DNA from: CAYUIG01 sp964444685
Lineage (GTDB): Bacteria > Gemmatimonadota > Gemmatimonadetes > Longimicrobiales > RSA9
Assembly (NCBI GenBank): GCA_964444685.1
Contig: CAYUIG010000016.1
Location: 5,250 to 69,249 of the forward strand
DNA: 64,000 nt
Direction of reading: 5' to 3'
Part shown: piece by piece, positions 20,409 through 29,376 of the stretch
Layout of the letters: each line of letters starts with the position of its first letter
Position numbering within the stretch: the first letter of the stretch is position 1
The notes under the pieces: model-generated
Database searches by the model: none
What the model was told of the DNA's origin: nothing
Seen by the model: the letters and a program-made list of their open reading frames with translations, nothing else
Program-made: the position numbers and the translations under genes

Positions 20409-21449
20409 ATGAACGATATTGCGACGCTGCTGGCGCAGTTGAGCGCGCTCGAAGCGGAAGCGCTAGGCGCCATTACCGCGGCGGAAGACGCCGCGGCCGT
20501 GGAACAGCTGCGCATCGATCTGCTCGGACGAAAGGACGGCCGGCTCACCGCGGTGATGCGCGGCCTTGCCACGCTGCCCGTCGAGGAGCGGCCGAAAGTC
20601 GGTGCGGGTGCGAACCGTGTGAAGGAAGCGATCGCCGCGGCCCTCGAAGCCCGCCTTGCCCAGGTCGGCGGAACCGATGGCGATACGCTCAACGAAGACC
20701 TCACGCTGCCCGGCCGCAGTCGCTGGATCGGTGCGCGCCATCCGGTGACGCTCGTCATCGACGAGATCTGCGACATACTCGCGTCGCTGGGCTTCACCCG
20801 CGTGCGCGGCCGCGAAGCCGAGACCGACTGGCACAACTTCGTCGCGCTCAACACGCCGCTCGATCATCCCGCGGCGGATATGCACGACACCTTCTATCTC
20901 GACCGCGGGATCCTGCTGCGCAGCCACACGTCGCCTGTGCAGATCCGCACGATGCAGGAGTTCCAGCCGCCCATCCGCATCGTCGCGCCCGGGATGGTGT
21001 TCCGGCGCGACCCGTGGGACGCATCGCACGCGCCCGCGTTCGAGCAGCTCGAGGGACTGGCCGTCGACGAGGGCATCACCTTCGTGGATCTGAAGGCCAC
21101 GCTCGCGGAGTTCGCGCGCCGGCTGTACGGCCCGGATGCGAAAGTGCGCTTCCGTCCGTCGTACTTCCCGTTCACGGAGCCGAGCGCCGAAGTCGACGTC
21201 AGCTGCGGCCTCTGCAAGGGTGCGGGCTGCCGCCGCTGCAAGGGCACCGGCTGGCTCGAGATCATGGGCGCGGGCATGGTGCATCCCGCCGTATTCGAGG
21301 CGGTAGGCTACGACCCCGACCGGTACACGGGCTTCGCGTTCGGCATGGGCCCGGGACGCATCGCGATGACGCGCTACGAGCTTCCGGACATCCGCCTCCT
21401 CTACGAGGGTGACGTGCGCTTCCTCTCGCAGTACGCGGGGCTGCCATGA
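20409..21449 (+). CDS. pheS: Phenylalanyl-tRNA synthetase alpha subunit
   Basis: 346 residues from ATG 20409, with AGGGGGTG upstream. PheS is the catalytic subunit of the alpha2beta2 enzyme. The N-terminal coiled coil covers about residues 1-85. Class II motifs follow: 'RHPVTLVIDEICDIL', 'HTSPVQIRTM', motif 2 region 'GMVFRRDPWDASHAPAFEQLEGL', and motif 3 near 'FAFGMGPGRIAMTRYELPDIRLLYEGD'. A CxxxxCxxC-type cluster ('GLCKGAGCRRCKGTG') precedes 'WLEIMGAGMVHP'. It overlaps pheT by 4 nt. Confidence 0.97.
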   Translation: MNDIATLLAQLSALEAEALGAITAAEDAAAVEQLRIDLLGRKDGRLTAVMRGLATLPVEERPKVGAGANRVKEAIAAALEARLAQVGGTDGDTLNEDLTLPGRSRWIGARHPVTLVIDEICDILASLGFTRVRGREAETDWHNFVALNTPLDHPAADMHDTFYLDRGILLRSHTSPVQIRTMQEFQPPIRIVAPGMVFRRDPWDASHAPAFEQLEGLAVDEGITFVDLKATLAEFARRLYGPDAKVRFRPSYFPFTEPSAEVDVSCGLCKGAGCRRCKGTGWLEIMGAGMVHPAVFEAVGYDPDRYTGFAFGMGPGRIAMTRYELPDIRLLYEGDVRFLSQYAGLP

Positions 21450-23842
21450 ACCTGAGCTACCGCTGGCTGCAGTCGCTGCTGCCATCGCTGACCGCAGCAC
21501 CCGAATCGCTCGTCGAGCGCTTCGCGCAGCTGGGTGTGCCCGTGGACGAGATCGTCGACATTGGCGCACCTCTGAAGGACGTCGTGCTCGCACGCGTGCT
21601 CGAGGCCGGCCGCCATCCGAACGCCGACCGGCTGTCCCTCTGCCGGGTCGACGCGGGCACGGGCGAACCGCTCAGCGTCGTGTGTGGCGCACCGAACGTG
21701 ACGGCCGGCAAGCTGTACCCGTTCGCACCCGTCGGCGCACAGCTGCCGGGCGGCGTGCAGATCCGCAAGGCGAAGATCCGCGGCGAGACGAGCGAAGGGA
21801 TGTTGTGCAGCCCGCGCGAGATCGGGCTCGGCAAGGACCACGACGGCATCATGGAGCTGGGTGAGGTCGGCAAGCCGGGGGATTCGTTCGTGGCTGCGCT
21901 CGGTCTGGATGACGTGCGCTTCGCGATCGACGTGACCCCGAACCGGCCCGACATGCTCTCGCATTTCGGCGTCGCACGCGAACTGGGTGAGAACGGTGAG
22001 GCGTCCATCGAGCTGAAGCCGTTCGCAGACGTGCGCGTCACGTATGCCGCCGGCTCGCCCGAGGCGCGCACCGATGCAGTGAGTGTACAGCTCGATGATC
22101 TGGAGGGCTGTCCGCGCTACCTGGGGCTCGTGATTCGCGGCGTGCGCGTGGCCGAGTCTCCCGAGTGGCTGAAGAGCCGGCTGCGTGCGGTCGGCCTGCG
22201 TCCCGTGAACAACGTCGTGGACGCCACCAACTACGTACTGCACGAGCTCGGTCAGCCGCTGCACGCGTTCGATCTCGCGAAAGTCGGCAACCGCATCGTC
22301 GTGCGTCGCGCGCGCGCCGGTGAGCAGATCGTCACGCTCGACGGTGCGACACGCAAGCTGACCGACGAGATGCTGGTGATCGCGGATGCCGAGCGCCCGG
22401 TCGCACTCGCGGGCGTGATGGGCGGGCAGGATACGGAAGTCACGAACGACACGACCGACCTGCTGCTCGAGTGCGCGCTCTTCGATCCGCGCCGCACACG
22501 CCGCACGCGTCAGGGCGCCGGACTGTCCACGGACGCGAGCCAGCGTTTCGAGCGCGGCGTGGACCCGACCGGCATGCGCCGCGCCGCAGAACGTGCGGCT
22601 GCGCTGATCGTGGCGATCGCCGGTGGGCGCGTGGATGACGTCGCCGCGGATGCGGGTGCGGCGCCCGCGGAGCCGGCGCCGATCCGGCTTCCCGCGAAGC
22701 GCATCCCGCAGGTGCTCGGCGTGCCGGTGACCCTGGAGGAAGCGCGCGCGCTGCTCGAACCGCTCGGCTTCGTGTGCAACGCGGAGGACAGCGCGCTGTC
22801 CGTGCGCGTGCCCGGTCACCGGCGCTACGACGTCTTCCGCGCGGACGATCTGATCGAGGAGATCGCGCGCCGCCGCGGCTACGACAGCTTCCCGCAGGAG
22901 CTGCGCGCATTCCGCCCGAGCGCGGTGCCCGACGATGTGCTGTCGATCCTCGAGCGGCGGCTGCGCGAGCGGCTCGTCGCGGAAGGATTCCACGAGACGC
23001 GTTCGGTCCCGTTCGCAGCGGAGAACGAAGGCGACGTCCCCCTTCAGCTTCCGCTTTCGAGTGCGGAGAGCCGTCTGCGCCGCACGATCACGGCGGGTCT
23101 GCTGCACCGCCTCGAGCTGAACTTCAGCCGCGGCCTCGGCGACGTGCGCCTCTTCGAGGTCGGCACCGTGTTCGCGCCCGGCGAGGCGGGCGAGCTTCCG
23201 GAGGAGCGCACGCATCTCGCACTCGTGTTCACCGGTGCGCGTGCACCGCGCCACTGGAGTGCGCCGCCGGCGGCGTTCGATGTGTGGGACCTGAAGGGAA
23301 TGGCCGAGCGTCTGGCCGGGTCACTCGGGCTGCGCGTGGAGCCGGGCGACGGGGAACTGCGCGGGCTGCAGAACATGCTGCGTTCGGGAACGGTGCTGCG
23401 ACTCGTGGCATCCGACGGCGAGCTGCGCGGCCTCGCCGGCGGCATCCGTTCCTCCGCGGTGGACGCGCCCGCGTGGGCCGAAGCCGTCTGGGTAATCGAG
23501 GTCGAGCTGCGCGCGGACATGGCGAGCGCGCGGCCGTTCGTCTACGTTCCCCTCCCGGAGTACCCCGCGATCGAGCGGGACCTCGCCTTCGTGGCGCCCG
23601 ACCGTATCGCGGCGGGTGACCTCGAGCGTGCACTGCGTGGTTCGGCGGGGCCGCTGCTCGAGACGGTGGAGGTGTTCGACCTCTATCGCGGGAAGCCGAT
23701 CGCGGAGGGAGCGCGCAGCCTCGCGTTCCGTCTTCGTTTCCGCGCACCGGACCGCACGCTCACGGATGAGGAGATCGATCGGGTGATCCAGAGGGTCGTC
23801 CGCCGGCTCGAGGAGGAGCACGGTGTCCGGCAACGCGCCTGA
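21446..23842 (+). CDS. pheT: Phenylalanyl-tRNA synthetase beta subunit
   Basis: 798 residues, full length. Domain order: B1 N-terminal part, EMAP/OB tRNA-binding insert (about 40-150, 'HPNADRLSLCRVDAG'), B3/B4 editing domain (about 210-400, 'GVMGGQDTEVTNDT'), B5 domain (from about 405, 'IPQVLGVPVTLEEARALLEPLGF'), catalytic-like core, and the C-terminal ferredoxin-fold anticodon-binding domain ('PLPEYPAIERDLAFVAPDRI'). The beta subunit hydrolyses Tyr-tRNA-Phe and binds the anticodon. The ATG overlaps pheS; the 3' end overlaps the next small gene by 20 nt. Confidence 0.97.
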   Translation: MNLSYRWLQSLLPSLTAAPESLVERFAQLGVPVDEIVDIGAPLKDVVLARVLEAGRHPNADRLSLCRVDAGTGEPLSVVCGAPNVTAGKLYPFAPVGAQLPGGVQIRKAKIRGETSEGMLCSPREIGLGKDHDGIMELGEVGKPGDSFVAALGLDDVRFAIDVTPNRPDMLSHFGVARELGENGEASIELKPFADVRVTYAAGSPEARTDAVSVQLDDLEGCPRYLGLVIRGVRVAESPEWLKSRLRAVGLRPVNNVVDATNYVLHELGQPLHAFDLAKVGNRIVVRRARAGEQIVTLDGATRKLTDEMLVIADAERPVALAGVMGGQDTEVTNDTTDLLLECALFDPRRTRRTRQGAGLSTDASQRFERGVDPTGMRRAAERAAALIVAIAGGRVDDVAADAGAAPAEPAPIRLPAKRIPQVLGVPVTLEEARALLEPLGFVCNAEDSALSVRVPGHRRYDVFRADDLIEEIARRRGYDSFPQELRAFRPSAVPDDVLSILERRLRERLVAEGFHETRSVPFAAENEGDVPLQLPLSSAESRLRRTITAGLLHRLELNFSRGLGDVRLFEVGTVFAPGEAGELPEERTHLALVFTGARAPRHWSAPPAAFDVWDLKGMAERLAGSLGLRVEPGDGELRGLQNMLRSGTVLRLVASDGELRGLAGGIRSSAVDAPAWAEAVWVIEVELRADMASARPFVYVPLPEYPAIERDLAFVAPDRIAAGDLERALRGSAGPLLETVEVFDLYRGKPIAEGARSLAFRLRFRAPDRTLTDEEIDRVIQRVVRRLEEEHGVRQRA

Positions 23843-24131
23843 GACGGCGGTCCCGCCGCCGGAGTTCGACAGGCTCGAGCTGGCTATACGCCGGCTCCTC
23901 GACGCGCACGATGGCTGGCGCCGGCGCGCACGTGCGGCCGAAGCGCGCGTGAAGGAGCTGGAGTCCGCACTCCAGGAGATCTCGACGGGTCGGATCGATC
24001 CGATCTCGCTGTCGGAGGAAGTCGAGCGGGAGCGTCAGCGCAACCGCGAACTGAACGAGCGGCTCGCGCAGGCACGTGCAACCGTCGAGAAGGTCCTCAC
24101 ACGCATCCAGTTCCTCGAGGAGGGTCGGTGA
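23823..24131 (+). CDS. Small coiled-coil protein between pheT and zapA
   Basis: 102 residues from GTG 23823, overlapping pheT by 20 nt and zapA by 4 nt. The sequence is rich in Arg, Glu and Ala with heptad-like leucines ('LDAHDGWRRRARAAEARVKELESALQEI' and 'VERERQRNRELNERLAQARATVEKVLTRIQFLEE'), predicting one long helix pair. No enzymatic motif is seen. Its position directly before zapA, with translational overlap on both sides, suggests a ZapB-like division accessory or ZapA partner; that is inference from context. Confidence 0.75.
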   Translation: MSGNAPETAVPPPEFDRLELAIRRLLDAHDGWRRRARAAEARVKELESALQEISTGRIDPISLSEEVERERQRNRELNERLAQARATVEKVLTRIQFLEEGR

Positions 24132-24442
24132 ACGAGCCGCGCAGCGTCGTCACGGTCGAGATCGCAGGGGAGGAGTACGCGATCCGTGCGGTGGCAGCCC
24201 CGGAGTACACGCGTGAATGCGCAGCGCACGTGAACGGCCGGATCGAGGAGATCCTGCGGCAGGGGTCGCTCGTGCAGGCGCACAAGGCCGCGATCCTCGC
24301 GGCGTTGAGCATCACGGATGAGCTGTTCCAGGCGCGCCGTGAGCTGGACGCGCTGCGGGAGGAGACCGCCGCGCTCGCGGGGCGGCTGGCTGCGGATATC
24401 CAGGCCCGGCTGGGTCCGGGCGACCTTGCATCGCGGCGTTAG
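24128..24442 (+). CDS. zapA: Cell division protein ZapA
   Basis: 104 residues from GTG 24128. ZapA binds FtsZ and promotes bundling of Z-ring filaments. Features are the N-terminal beta hairpin 'VVTVEIAGEEYAIRAVAAPEYTRECAAHVNGRIEEIL', close to the 'I.G..Y.I......EY....A..V' pattern of the family, 'AHKAAILAALSITDELFQARREL' and a C-terminal coiled coil. The pheST-(small gene)-zapA-rny order supports the call. It overlaps the preceding gene by 4 nt. Confidence 0.88.
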   Translation: MNEPRSVVTVEIAGEEYAIRAVAAPEYTRECAAHVNGRIEEILRQGSLVQAHKAAILAALSITDELFQARRELDALREETAALAGRLAADIQARLGPGDLASRR

Positions 24443-24455
24443 CGTCGCGTACCTT
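24426..24455 (+). promoter_or_regulatory. Candidate promoter for rny
   Basis: -35 TTGCAT at 24426-24431 and -10 TACCTT at 24450-24455, 18-nt spacer. It overlaps the end of zapA and would give an approximately 90-nt leader that includes the short hairpin AGGCGCC-GAG-GGCGCCT near 24525-24541. Confidence 0.4.
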
Positions 24456-24552
24456 GCCGCTCGCCGCGCCGGGGCCTCCGGCGATGTCGTAACCATAGAT
24501 ACCATGTGCAGTTGCCTGCCTGAGGCGCCGAGGGCGCCTTCCTGGAGAGACC

Positions 24553-26118
24553 ATGGACACTCCGCTGCTGATCGGCATCATCGCGATCGGTGCGGTGCTG
24601 GTCGGCCTGTTGCTGGGCGGCATGATCGAACGCGCCCGGCTGCGCCGCGCGAAGCGCGACGCCCAATCGGAAGCCGACCGGATCATCAGCGCCGCGCGGG
24701 AGGACGTCGATCGTATCCGTAAGGCCGCCGAGCTCGAGGGCCGGGAGGCGGCCCTTCGGGCGAAGGAGGAGTGGGAGCGCGAGGAAGGAAAACGTCGTGA
24801 GGATCTGGAGCGTGCGGAGGCGCGGATCGATGAGCGCCGCTCGTCGCTCGACAGGAAGTACGATCTGCTCGACGAAAAGGAGCGCCAGCTCGAAGGACGG
24901 GAGCAGGAAGCGCAGCAGCGGCTGGGTGCCGTCGAGGCGCAGGAAGCCGAAGCGCTGCGCATCACCGCGCAGGCGCGCACTCGGCTCGAGTCGCTGGCGG
25001 GCATGAGCGCGGAGCAGGCCGTGAAGCAGCTCATGCACGAGATGGAGCAGGAGGCGCGCGCCCGCGCAGCGAACACGCTGCGCGAAGTGCGCGAGTCCGC
25101 CAAGCGCGATGCCGAGCGCGAAGCGCGCAACATCATCAGCCTCGCCATCCAGCGCATCGCCGCCGATCACACCGCGGAGACGACCGTGTCCGTGGTGAGC
25201 CTGCCATCCGATGAGATGAAGGGGCGCATCATCGGGCGCGAAGGTCGCAACATCCGCGCGTTCGAGCAGGCGACGGGCATCGACGTCATCATCGATGACA
25301 CGCCCGAGGCCGTGATCCTTTCCGGCTTCGATCCGATCCGACGCGAAACCGCGCGGCTCAGCCTCGAGAAGCTCGTCGCGGATGGGCGTATCCATCCGGG
25401 CCGCATCGAAGAGGTCGTCGCGCGCAGCCGGCGCGAGGTGGAGGAGGGGATGCTGCAGGCGGCCGAGGAGGTGTGCTACGCACTCGGCGTGCACGGCATC
25501 CACCCCGAGATCATGAAGATTCTCGGCCGACTCAAGTTCCGCACATCGTACGGCCAGAACCAGCTGCTGCACGCGAAGGAAGTCGCGATCGTGGCGGGCA
25601 ACATGGCGAGCGAGCTGGGCCTCGATGCGACGATGACGCGGCGCATGGGACTGCTGCACGACGTGGGCAAGGGCCTCACGCACGAGCACGAGGGCACGCA
25701 CGTCGAGCTCGGCTGGCAGCTCTGCCGCAAGTTCAACGAGCCGGACCAGGTGCTCAACGCGATCCGCGCGCACCATGACGAGGAGCCGCACCGCTACGCC
25801 GAGACGTTCCTCGTCACGGCGGCGGATGCGATCAGCGGCGCGCGTCCGGGCGCTCGCCGCGAGATGTTCGAGACGTACGTGAAGCGGCTCGAGAAGCTGG
25901 AGGAGATCGCGGGCGGTTTCCCCGGTGTCGAACGATGCTTCGCGATCCAGGCCGGTCGCGAGATCCGGGTGATGGTGAATCCGGAGAACGTCGACGATGG
26001 CGGCATGACGGAGCTGTCCGACCGCATCGCGCGCCGGCTCGAGGAGGAGCTGCAGTATCCGGGACAGATCAAGGTGGTGCTGATCCGCGAGACACGCGCC
26101 ATCGATTTCGCGAGGTGA
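24553..26118 (+). CDS. rny: Ribonuclease Y
   Basis: 521 residues. RNase Y is a membrane-anchored endoribonuclease that starts mRNA decay. The N-terminus has one TM helix (about residues 4-24, 'LLIGIIAIGAVLVGLLLGGMI'), then a long charged coiled coil to about residue 200. The KH domain follows ('DEMKGRIIGREGRNIRAFEQATGIDVIIDDTPEAVILSGFDPIRRE'), then the HD domain with the metal-binding 'MGLLHDVGKG' and 'HEHEGTHVELG'. The C-terminal 'REIRVMVNPE..' region is typical. It begins an operon with folD, xseA, xseB, ispA and dxs. Confidence 0.97.
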   Translation: MDTPLLIGIIAIGAVLVGLLLGGMIERARLRRAKRDAQSEADRIISAAREDVDRIRKAAELEGREAALRAKEEWEREEGKRREDLERAEARIDERRSSLDRKYDLLDEKERQLEGREQEAQQRLGAVEAQEAEALRITAQARTRLESLAGMSAEQAVKQLMHEMEQEARARAANTLREVRESAKRDAEREARNIISLAIQRIAADHTAETTVSVVSLPSDEMKGRIIGREGRNIRAFEQATGIDVIIDDTPEAVILSGFDPIRRETARLSLEKLVADGRIHPGRIEEVVARSRREVEEGMLQAAEEVCYALGVHGIHPEIMKILGRLKFRTSYGQNQLLHAKEVAIVAGNMASELGLDATMTRRMGLLHDVGKGLTHEHEGTHVELGWQLCRKFNEPDQVLNAIRAHHDEEPHRYAETFLVTAADAISGARPGARREMFETYVKRLEKLEEIAGGFPGVERCFAIQAGREIRVMVNPENVDDGGMTELSDRIARRLEEELQYPGQIKVVLIRETRAIDFAR

Positions 26119-26127
26119 GGACGGGGC

Positions 26128-27036
26128 ATGGCGAGGATTCTGGACGGGCAGAAGCTGTCGGAAGCGATGCGCGCGGAGATCGCGCAGGAGGCCGCGCAGT
26201 TCGAGGCGGAGACCGGCGTGCGCCCGGGCCTCGCCGTGGTTCTCGTGGGCGAGAACCCGGCGAGCCAGGTGTACGTGCGGATGAAGGGGAAGGCGGCGGC
26301 CGCCGCCGGCTTCGAGTCGCGGCAGATCGATCTCCCGGTGGATACGCCGGAGGAAGAGCTGCTCGGCGTGCTCGCAGGGCTCAACGCGGACCCGGCCGTG
26401 CACGGCATCCTCGTGCAGCTCCCGCTGCCATCGCAGATTGACACGCACCGCGTGCTGGAAGCAGTCGATCCTGCGAAGGACGTCGATGGGTTTCATCCCA
26501 TCAATGCGGGTCGTCTCGCATCGGGCGAGCGTGATGTCCTTGCGCCCTGCACGCCGGCGGGTGTCATCGAGATGCTGCTGCGTTCCGGCTACGAGACGGA
26601 GGGCAAGCACGTCGTCGTCGTGGGTCGCAGCACGATCGTGGGCCGCCCTCTGGCGCTGCTCCTGCTGCGCACGGGCCGCGGCGGCAATGCGACCGTGACG
26701 GTCGCGCATAGCCGCACGCGCGACCTGGGATCCATCACGAAGCAGGCCGACATCCTCATCGCCGCCGTCGGCGTGCCGGAGCTCATTCGCCGGGACATGG
26801 TGAAGCCGGGCGCTGTCGTCATCGACGTGGGTGTGAACCGCGTCGACGATGCGAATTCGCCGCGCGGCTACCGTCTCGTCGGCGACGTCGCGTTCGATGA
26901 AGTGTCGGAAGTCGCCGAGGCCATCTCGCCCGTGCCCGGCGGCGTCGGCCCGATGACCATCACCATGCTGCTCCGCAACACGCTCGACGCGGCCCGCCGC
27001 TCCGCTGCCGGGATTTCCGCGGGAGCCGCGGGGTAG
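26128..27036 (+). CDS. folD: Bifunctional methylene-THF dehydrogenase / methenyl-THF cyclohydrolase FolD
   Basis: 302 residues. FolD interconverts 5,10-methylene-THF and 10-formyl-THF with NADP. Motifs: 'RPGLAVVLVGENPASQVYVRMKGKAAAAAGF' contains the catalytic YVxxKxK-type site (Tyr52-xxx-Lys56), 'GILVQLPLP', 'DVDGFHPINAGRL', 'CTPAGVIEML', the Rossmann segment 'VVVGRSTIVGRPLALLLL', and the C-terminal 'PVPGGVGPMTITMLLRNTL'. It starts 9 nt after rny and is followed by xseA after 8 nt. Confidence 0.97.
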   Translation: MARILDGQKLSEAMRAEIAQEAAQFEAETGVRPGLAVVLVGENPASQVYVRMKGKAAAAAGFESRQIDLPVDTPEEELLGVLAGLNADPAVHGILVQLPLPSQIDTHRVLEAVDPAKDVDGFHPINAGRLASGERDVLAPCTPAGVIEMLLRSGYETEGKHVVVVGRSTIVGRPLALLLLRTGRGGNATVTVAHSRTRDLGSITKQADILIAAVGVPELIRRDMVKPGAVVIDVGVNRVDDANSPRGYRLVGDVAFDEVSEVAEAISPVPGGVGPMTITMLLRNTLDAARRSAAGISAGAAG

Positions 27037-27044
27037 CAGGAGGC

Positions 27045-28229
27045 ATGGAACAGGGCCGGCTCTTCGATCCTCCCGGCGGCGGGCGCCGGCGCGCACCGCC
27101 GCTGCCCGGGTCGGAGGCCGTAAGCGTGACCGCGCTGAATGCGCTCGCGCGCGAATGGATCGAATCCCGCTTCGGCCGCGTGCGTGTTGCCGGTGAAGTC
27201 ACGGGCTGGAAGCGGCATCCTACCGGGCATTGCTGGTTTACGCTGCGGGATGCCACGTCGCAGATCCGCTGCGTGATGTTCCGCGCGGAAGCCCAGCGAC
27301 TCCCCGCCGATCCCGAAGACGGCATGCAGGTGCGCGCGCTCGGCACGCTCACACTCTACGAGAAGCGCGGCGACATCCAGCTCGTCGTGCGCGACCTCGA
27401 GAGCACCGAAGCGGGCGGCCTCGTCCGTCTCGCGTTCGAGCGGCTGCGCGCGAAGCTCGAGGCCGAAGGGCTGTTCTCGCCGGTGCGCAAGCGGCCGATC
27501 CCGCGTCACCCGCGTGCCATCGGCGTCGTCACGTCGCCCGTCGGTGCGGCGCTGCACGACATTCTCGAGGTCGTGCGCCAGCGCGCGCCGTGGACGCGCG
27601 TCGTGCTCGCACCGGCCCGCGTTCAGGGCGACGGCGCACCCGTCGAGATCGCCCGTGCGATTCGCCGTTTCCGGCGCCGGACCGACGTCGATGTCGTAAT
27701 CGTGGGGCGCGGCGGCGGTTCCACCGAAGACCTCGACGCGTTCAACCAGGAGATCGTGGCGCGCGAGATCGCCGCGTGTCCGGTGCCTGTGATCAGTGCA
27801 GTCGGTCACGAGGTCGATGTGACGATTGCGGACCTCGTCGCCGACGCGCGCGCACCGACGCCGTCGGCCGCGGCGGAGCGTGCGGTTCCCGACCGCGCGA
27901 GTGTGCTGCGCGAGCTGACTGCACTCCAGCGGCGCATGGCGTATGCGACGCGCCGCCGTGGGCAGCTCGCGCGCCACATCCTGCGCGGCCTCGAGCGGCG
28001 CGCGTGCACCGCGGCACGCACACGCGTTCGCGACAGGCGCAGGCGGCTCGGCCACCTCGCCGAAAAGCTGGATGCGCTGTCACCGCTGTCGGCACTGCGG
28101 CGCGGCTTCGCCGTCCCGCGCGACGAGGACGGCCACGTGCTGCGCCGCGTGGCGGAGTTCGCGCCGGGTCGCCCCTTCCGTTTGATGGTGAGCGACGGCA
28201 CGGTGGAGTGCCGGGTAGAGGAAGCGTGA
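27045..28229 (+). CDS. xseA: Exodeoxyribonuclease VII large subunit
   Basis: 394 residues. XseA with XseB forms the ssDNA-specific exonuclease VII. The N-terminal OB fold is 'VAGEVTGWKRHPTGHCWFTLRDATSQIRCVMFR' (about 44-76). The catalytic domain shows 'AIGVVTSPVGAALHDIL', 'IVGRGGGSTEDLDAFNQE' and 'VISAVGHEVDVTIADLVADARAPTPSAAAE', all XseA hallmarks. The helical C-terminal half binds XseB. The TGA overlaps the xseB GTG. Confidence 0.97.
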   Translation: MEQGRLFDPPGGGRRRAPPLPGSEAVSVTALNALAREWIESRFGRVRVAGEVTGWKRHPTGHCWFTLRDATSQIRCVMFRAEAQRLPADPEDGMQVRALGTLTLYEKRGDIQLVVRDLESTEAGGLVRLAFERLRAKLEAEGLFSPVRKRPIPRHPRAIGVVTSPVGAALHDILEVVRQRAPWTRVVLAPARVQGDGAPVEIARAIRRFRRRTDVDVVIVGRGGGSTEDLDAFNQEIVAREIAACPVPVISAVGHEVDVTIADLVADARAPTPSAAAERAVPDRASVLRELTALQRRMAYATRRRGQLARHILRGLERRACTAARTRVRDRRRRLGHLAEKLDALSPLSALRRGFAVPRDEDGHVLRRVAEFAPGRPFRLMVSDGTVECRVEEA

Positions 28230-28441
28230 GCGAACAGCCGGGCCTCGAGGAGCGGATCAAGCGGCTCGAGCGGATCGTCGCGGAGCTCGAAGGCGACTCG
28301 CTCGACCTCGAGGAGGCGCTCCGCCTCTTCGAGGAGGGCGTGCAGCACATCCGCGAGGCGGATTCGCTGCTGCGCACGAGCGAGCTGCGCGTCGAGAAGC
28401 TGCTCGAGGAGGCCGAGCGCTCGCGCGACGGGGACGCGTGA
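28226..28441 (+). CDS. xseB: Exodeoxyribonuclease VII small subunit
   Basis: 71 residues from GTG 28226, overlapping the xseA stop (GTGA). XseB is a small helical protein wrapping the XseA stalk. It reads 'LEERIKRLERIVAELEGDSLDLEEALRLFEEGVQHIREAD', the XseB signature of residues L-E-.-S-L-.-LEEAL..FE.G. Its stop overlaps the ispA ATG by one base. Length is normal for the family. Confidence 0.96.
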   Translation: MSEQPGLEERIKRLERIVAELEGDSLDLEEALRLFEEGVQHIREADSLLRTSELRVEKLLEEAERSRDGDA

Positions 28442-29358
28442 TGGGCATGGCCGCACTCGATTCCATGGCGGCCGCGCTGGACGCCGAGCGCCGCCGCGTC
28501 GATGCACGCATGGCCGACACCGTGGCGTGGGCGCTGCAGCGCGTGTCCCCGGCCGTGGCCGAACCCGCGCGTTACGCGGCGGAGGGCGGCGGTAAGCGCT
28601 TCCGGCCACTGCTGTGCATCGCGGCGTTCCGCGCGGCGGGCGGAAAACCCGAGGCGGAGGGAATCCGTACGGTAGCTGCGGCCATCGAGCTGCTGCACAC
28701 GTACTCGCTCGTGCACGACGACCTGCCGTGCATGGACGATGACGATCTGCGCCGCGGCCGGCCCACCGTGCATCGCGTGTTCGACCACCGTGCCGCGGCG
28801 GTCGCGGGCGCGGCCCTGATTCCGGTCTCGGCGCGTGTGCTCGACCGCGGTGGCGCGGAGCTGGGCCTTCCGGGATCGCTCCGGCTGCGCATGGTGGCCG
28901 AGCTGATGCACGCCGCGGGTGCGGAAGGAATGGTGGGCGGCCAGCTCCTGGATCTGGAGGCCGAGGGGCGTGAACTGAGGCTCGAGGAGCTGACCCTGAT
29001 CCACGCGCGCAAGACCGGCGCGCTCTTCGCCGCGTCGCTCCGGATCGGCGCCATCGCGGCGGGCGCAGACGACCCGGCCATTGCGGCATTCGGCCGCTGT
29101 GGCCAGCATCTCGGTCTGGCGTTCCAGATCATGGACGACGTGCTGGACGAGACGGGGGACCCGCACGTGCTCGGGAAGACGGCGGGGAAGGACCGCGCCT
29201 TCGCGAAGGCGACGTTCGTGTCGCTGCTGGGGGCGGAAGAAGCCGGGTCGCGTGCGGAGCAGGAGGCGGAGCGCGCGCGCCAGGCGTTGCGCACGGCCGG
29301 GATTCGATCGCCCGAGCTGGAGCATCTGATTCTCGCCGCGGTACGGCGGGACAGCTGA
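28441..29358 (+). CDS. ispA: Short-chain (farnesyl/geranyl) diphosphate synthase
   Basis: 305 residues from ATG 28441 (GTG 28438 is an alternative). It condenses IPP with allylic diphosphates to make prenyl chains. Visible are 'GGGKRFRPLLC', the first Asp-rich motif 'LVHDDLPCMDDDDLRRGRPT' and the second 'QIMDDVLDETGD'. The residue pattern upstream of the first motif ('LLHTYSLVHDD', Thr and Tyr at -6 and -5) suits C15 product length, but product length is a prediction. The order xseA-xseB-ispA-dxs is widespread, so this gene supplies isoprenoid precursors together with dxs. Between the Asp motifs 'ALIPVSARVLDRGG' is somewhat divergent. Confidence 0.92.
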   Translation: MGMAALDSMAAALDAERRRVDARMADTVAWALQRVSPAVAEPARYAAEGGGKRFRPLLCIAAFRAAGGKPEAEGIRTVAAAIELLHTYSLVHDDLPCMDDDDLRRGRPTVHRVFDHRAAAVAGAALIPVSARVLDRGGAELGLPGSLRLRMVAELMHAAGAEGMVGGQLLDLEAEGRELRLEELTLIHARKTGALFAASLRIGAIAAGADDPAIAAFGRCGQHLGLAFQIMDDVLDETGDPHVLGKTAGKDRAFAKATFVSLLGAEEAGSRAEQEAERARQALRTAGIRSPELEHLILAAVRRDS

Positions 29359-29376
29359 CGAGACGGAGGAGGAGAC

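Noticed and set aside
24443..24552. Possible 6S RNA after zapA
   Set aside because: In gammaproteobacteria ssrS follows zapA, but here only 110 nt separate zapA from rny and no 6S-like open-bubble structure is apparent.
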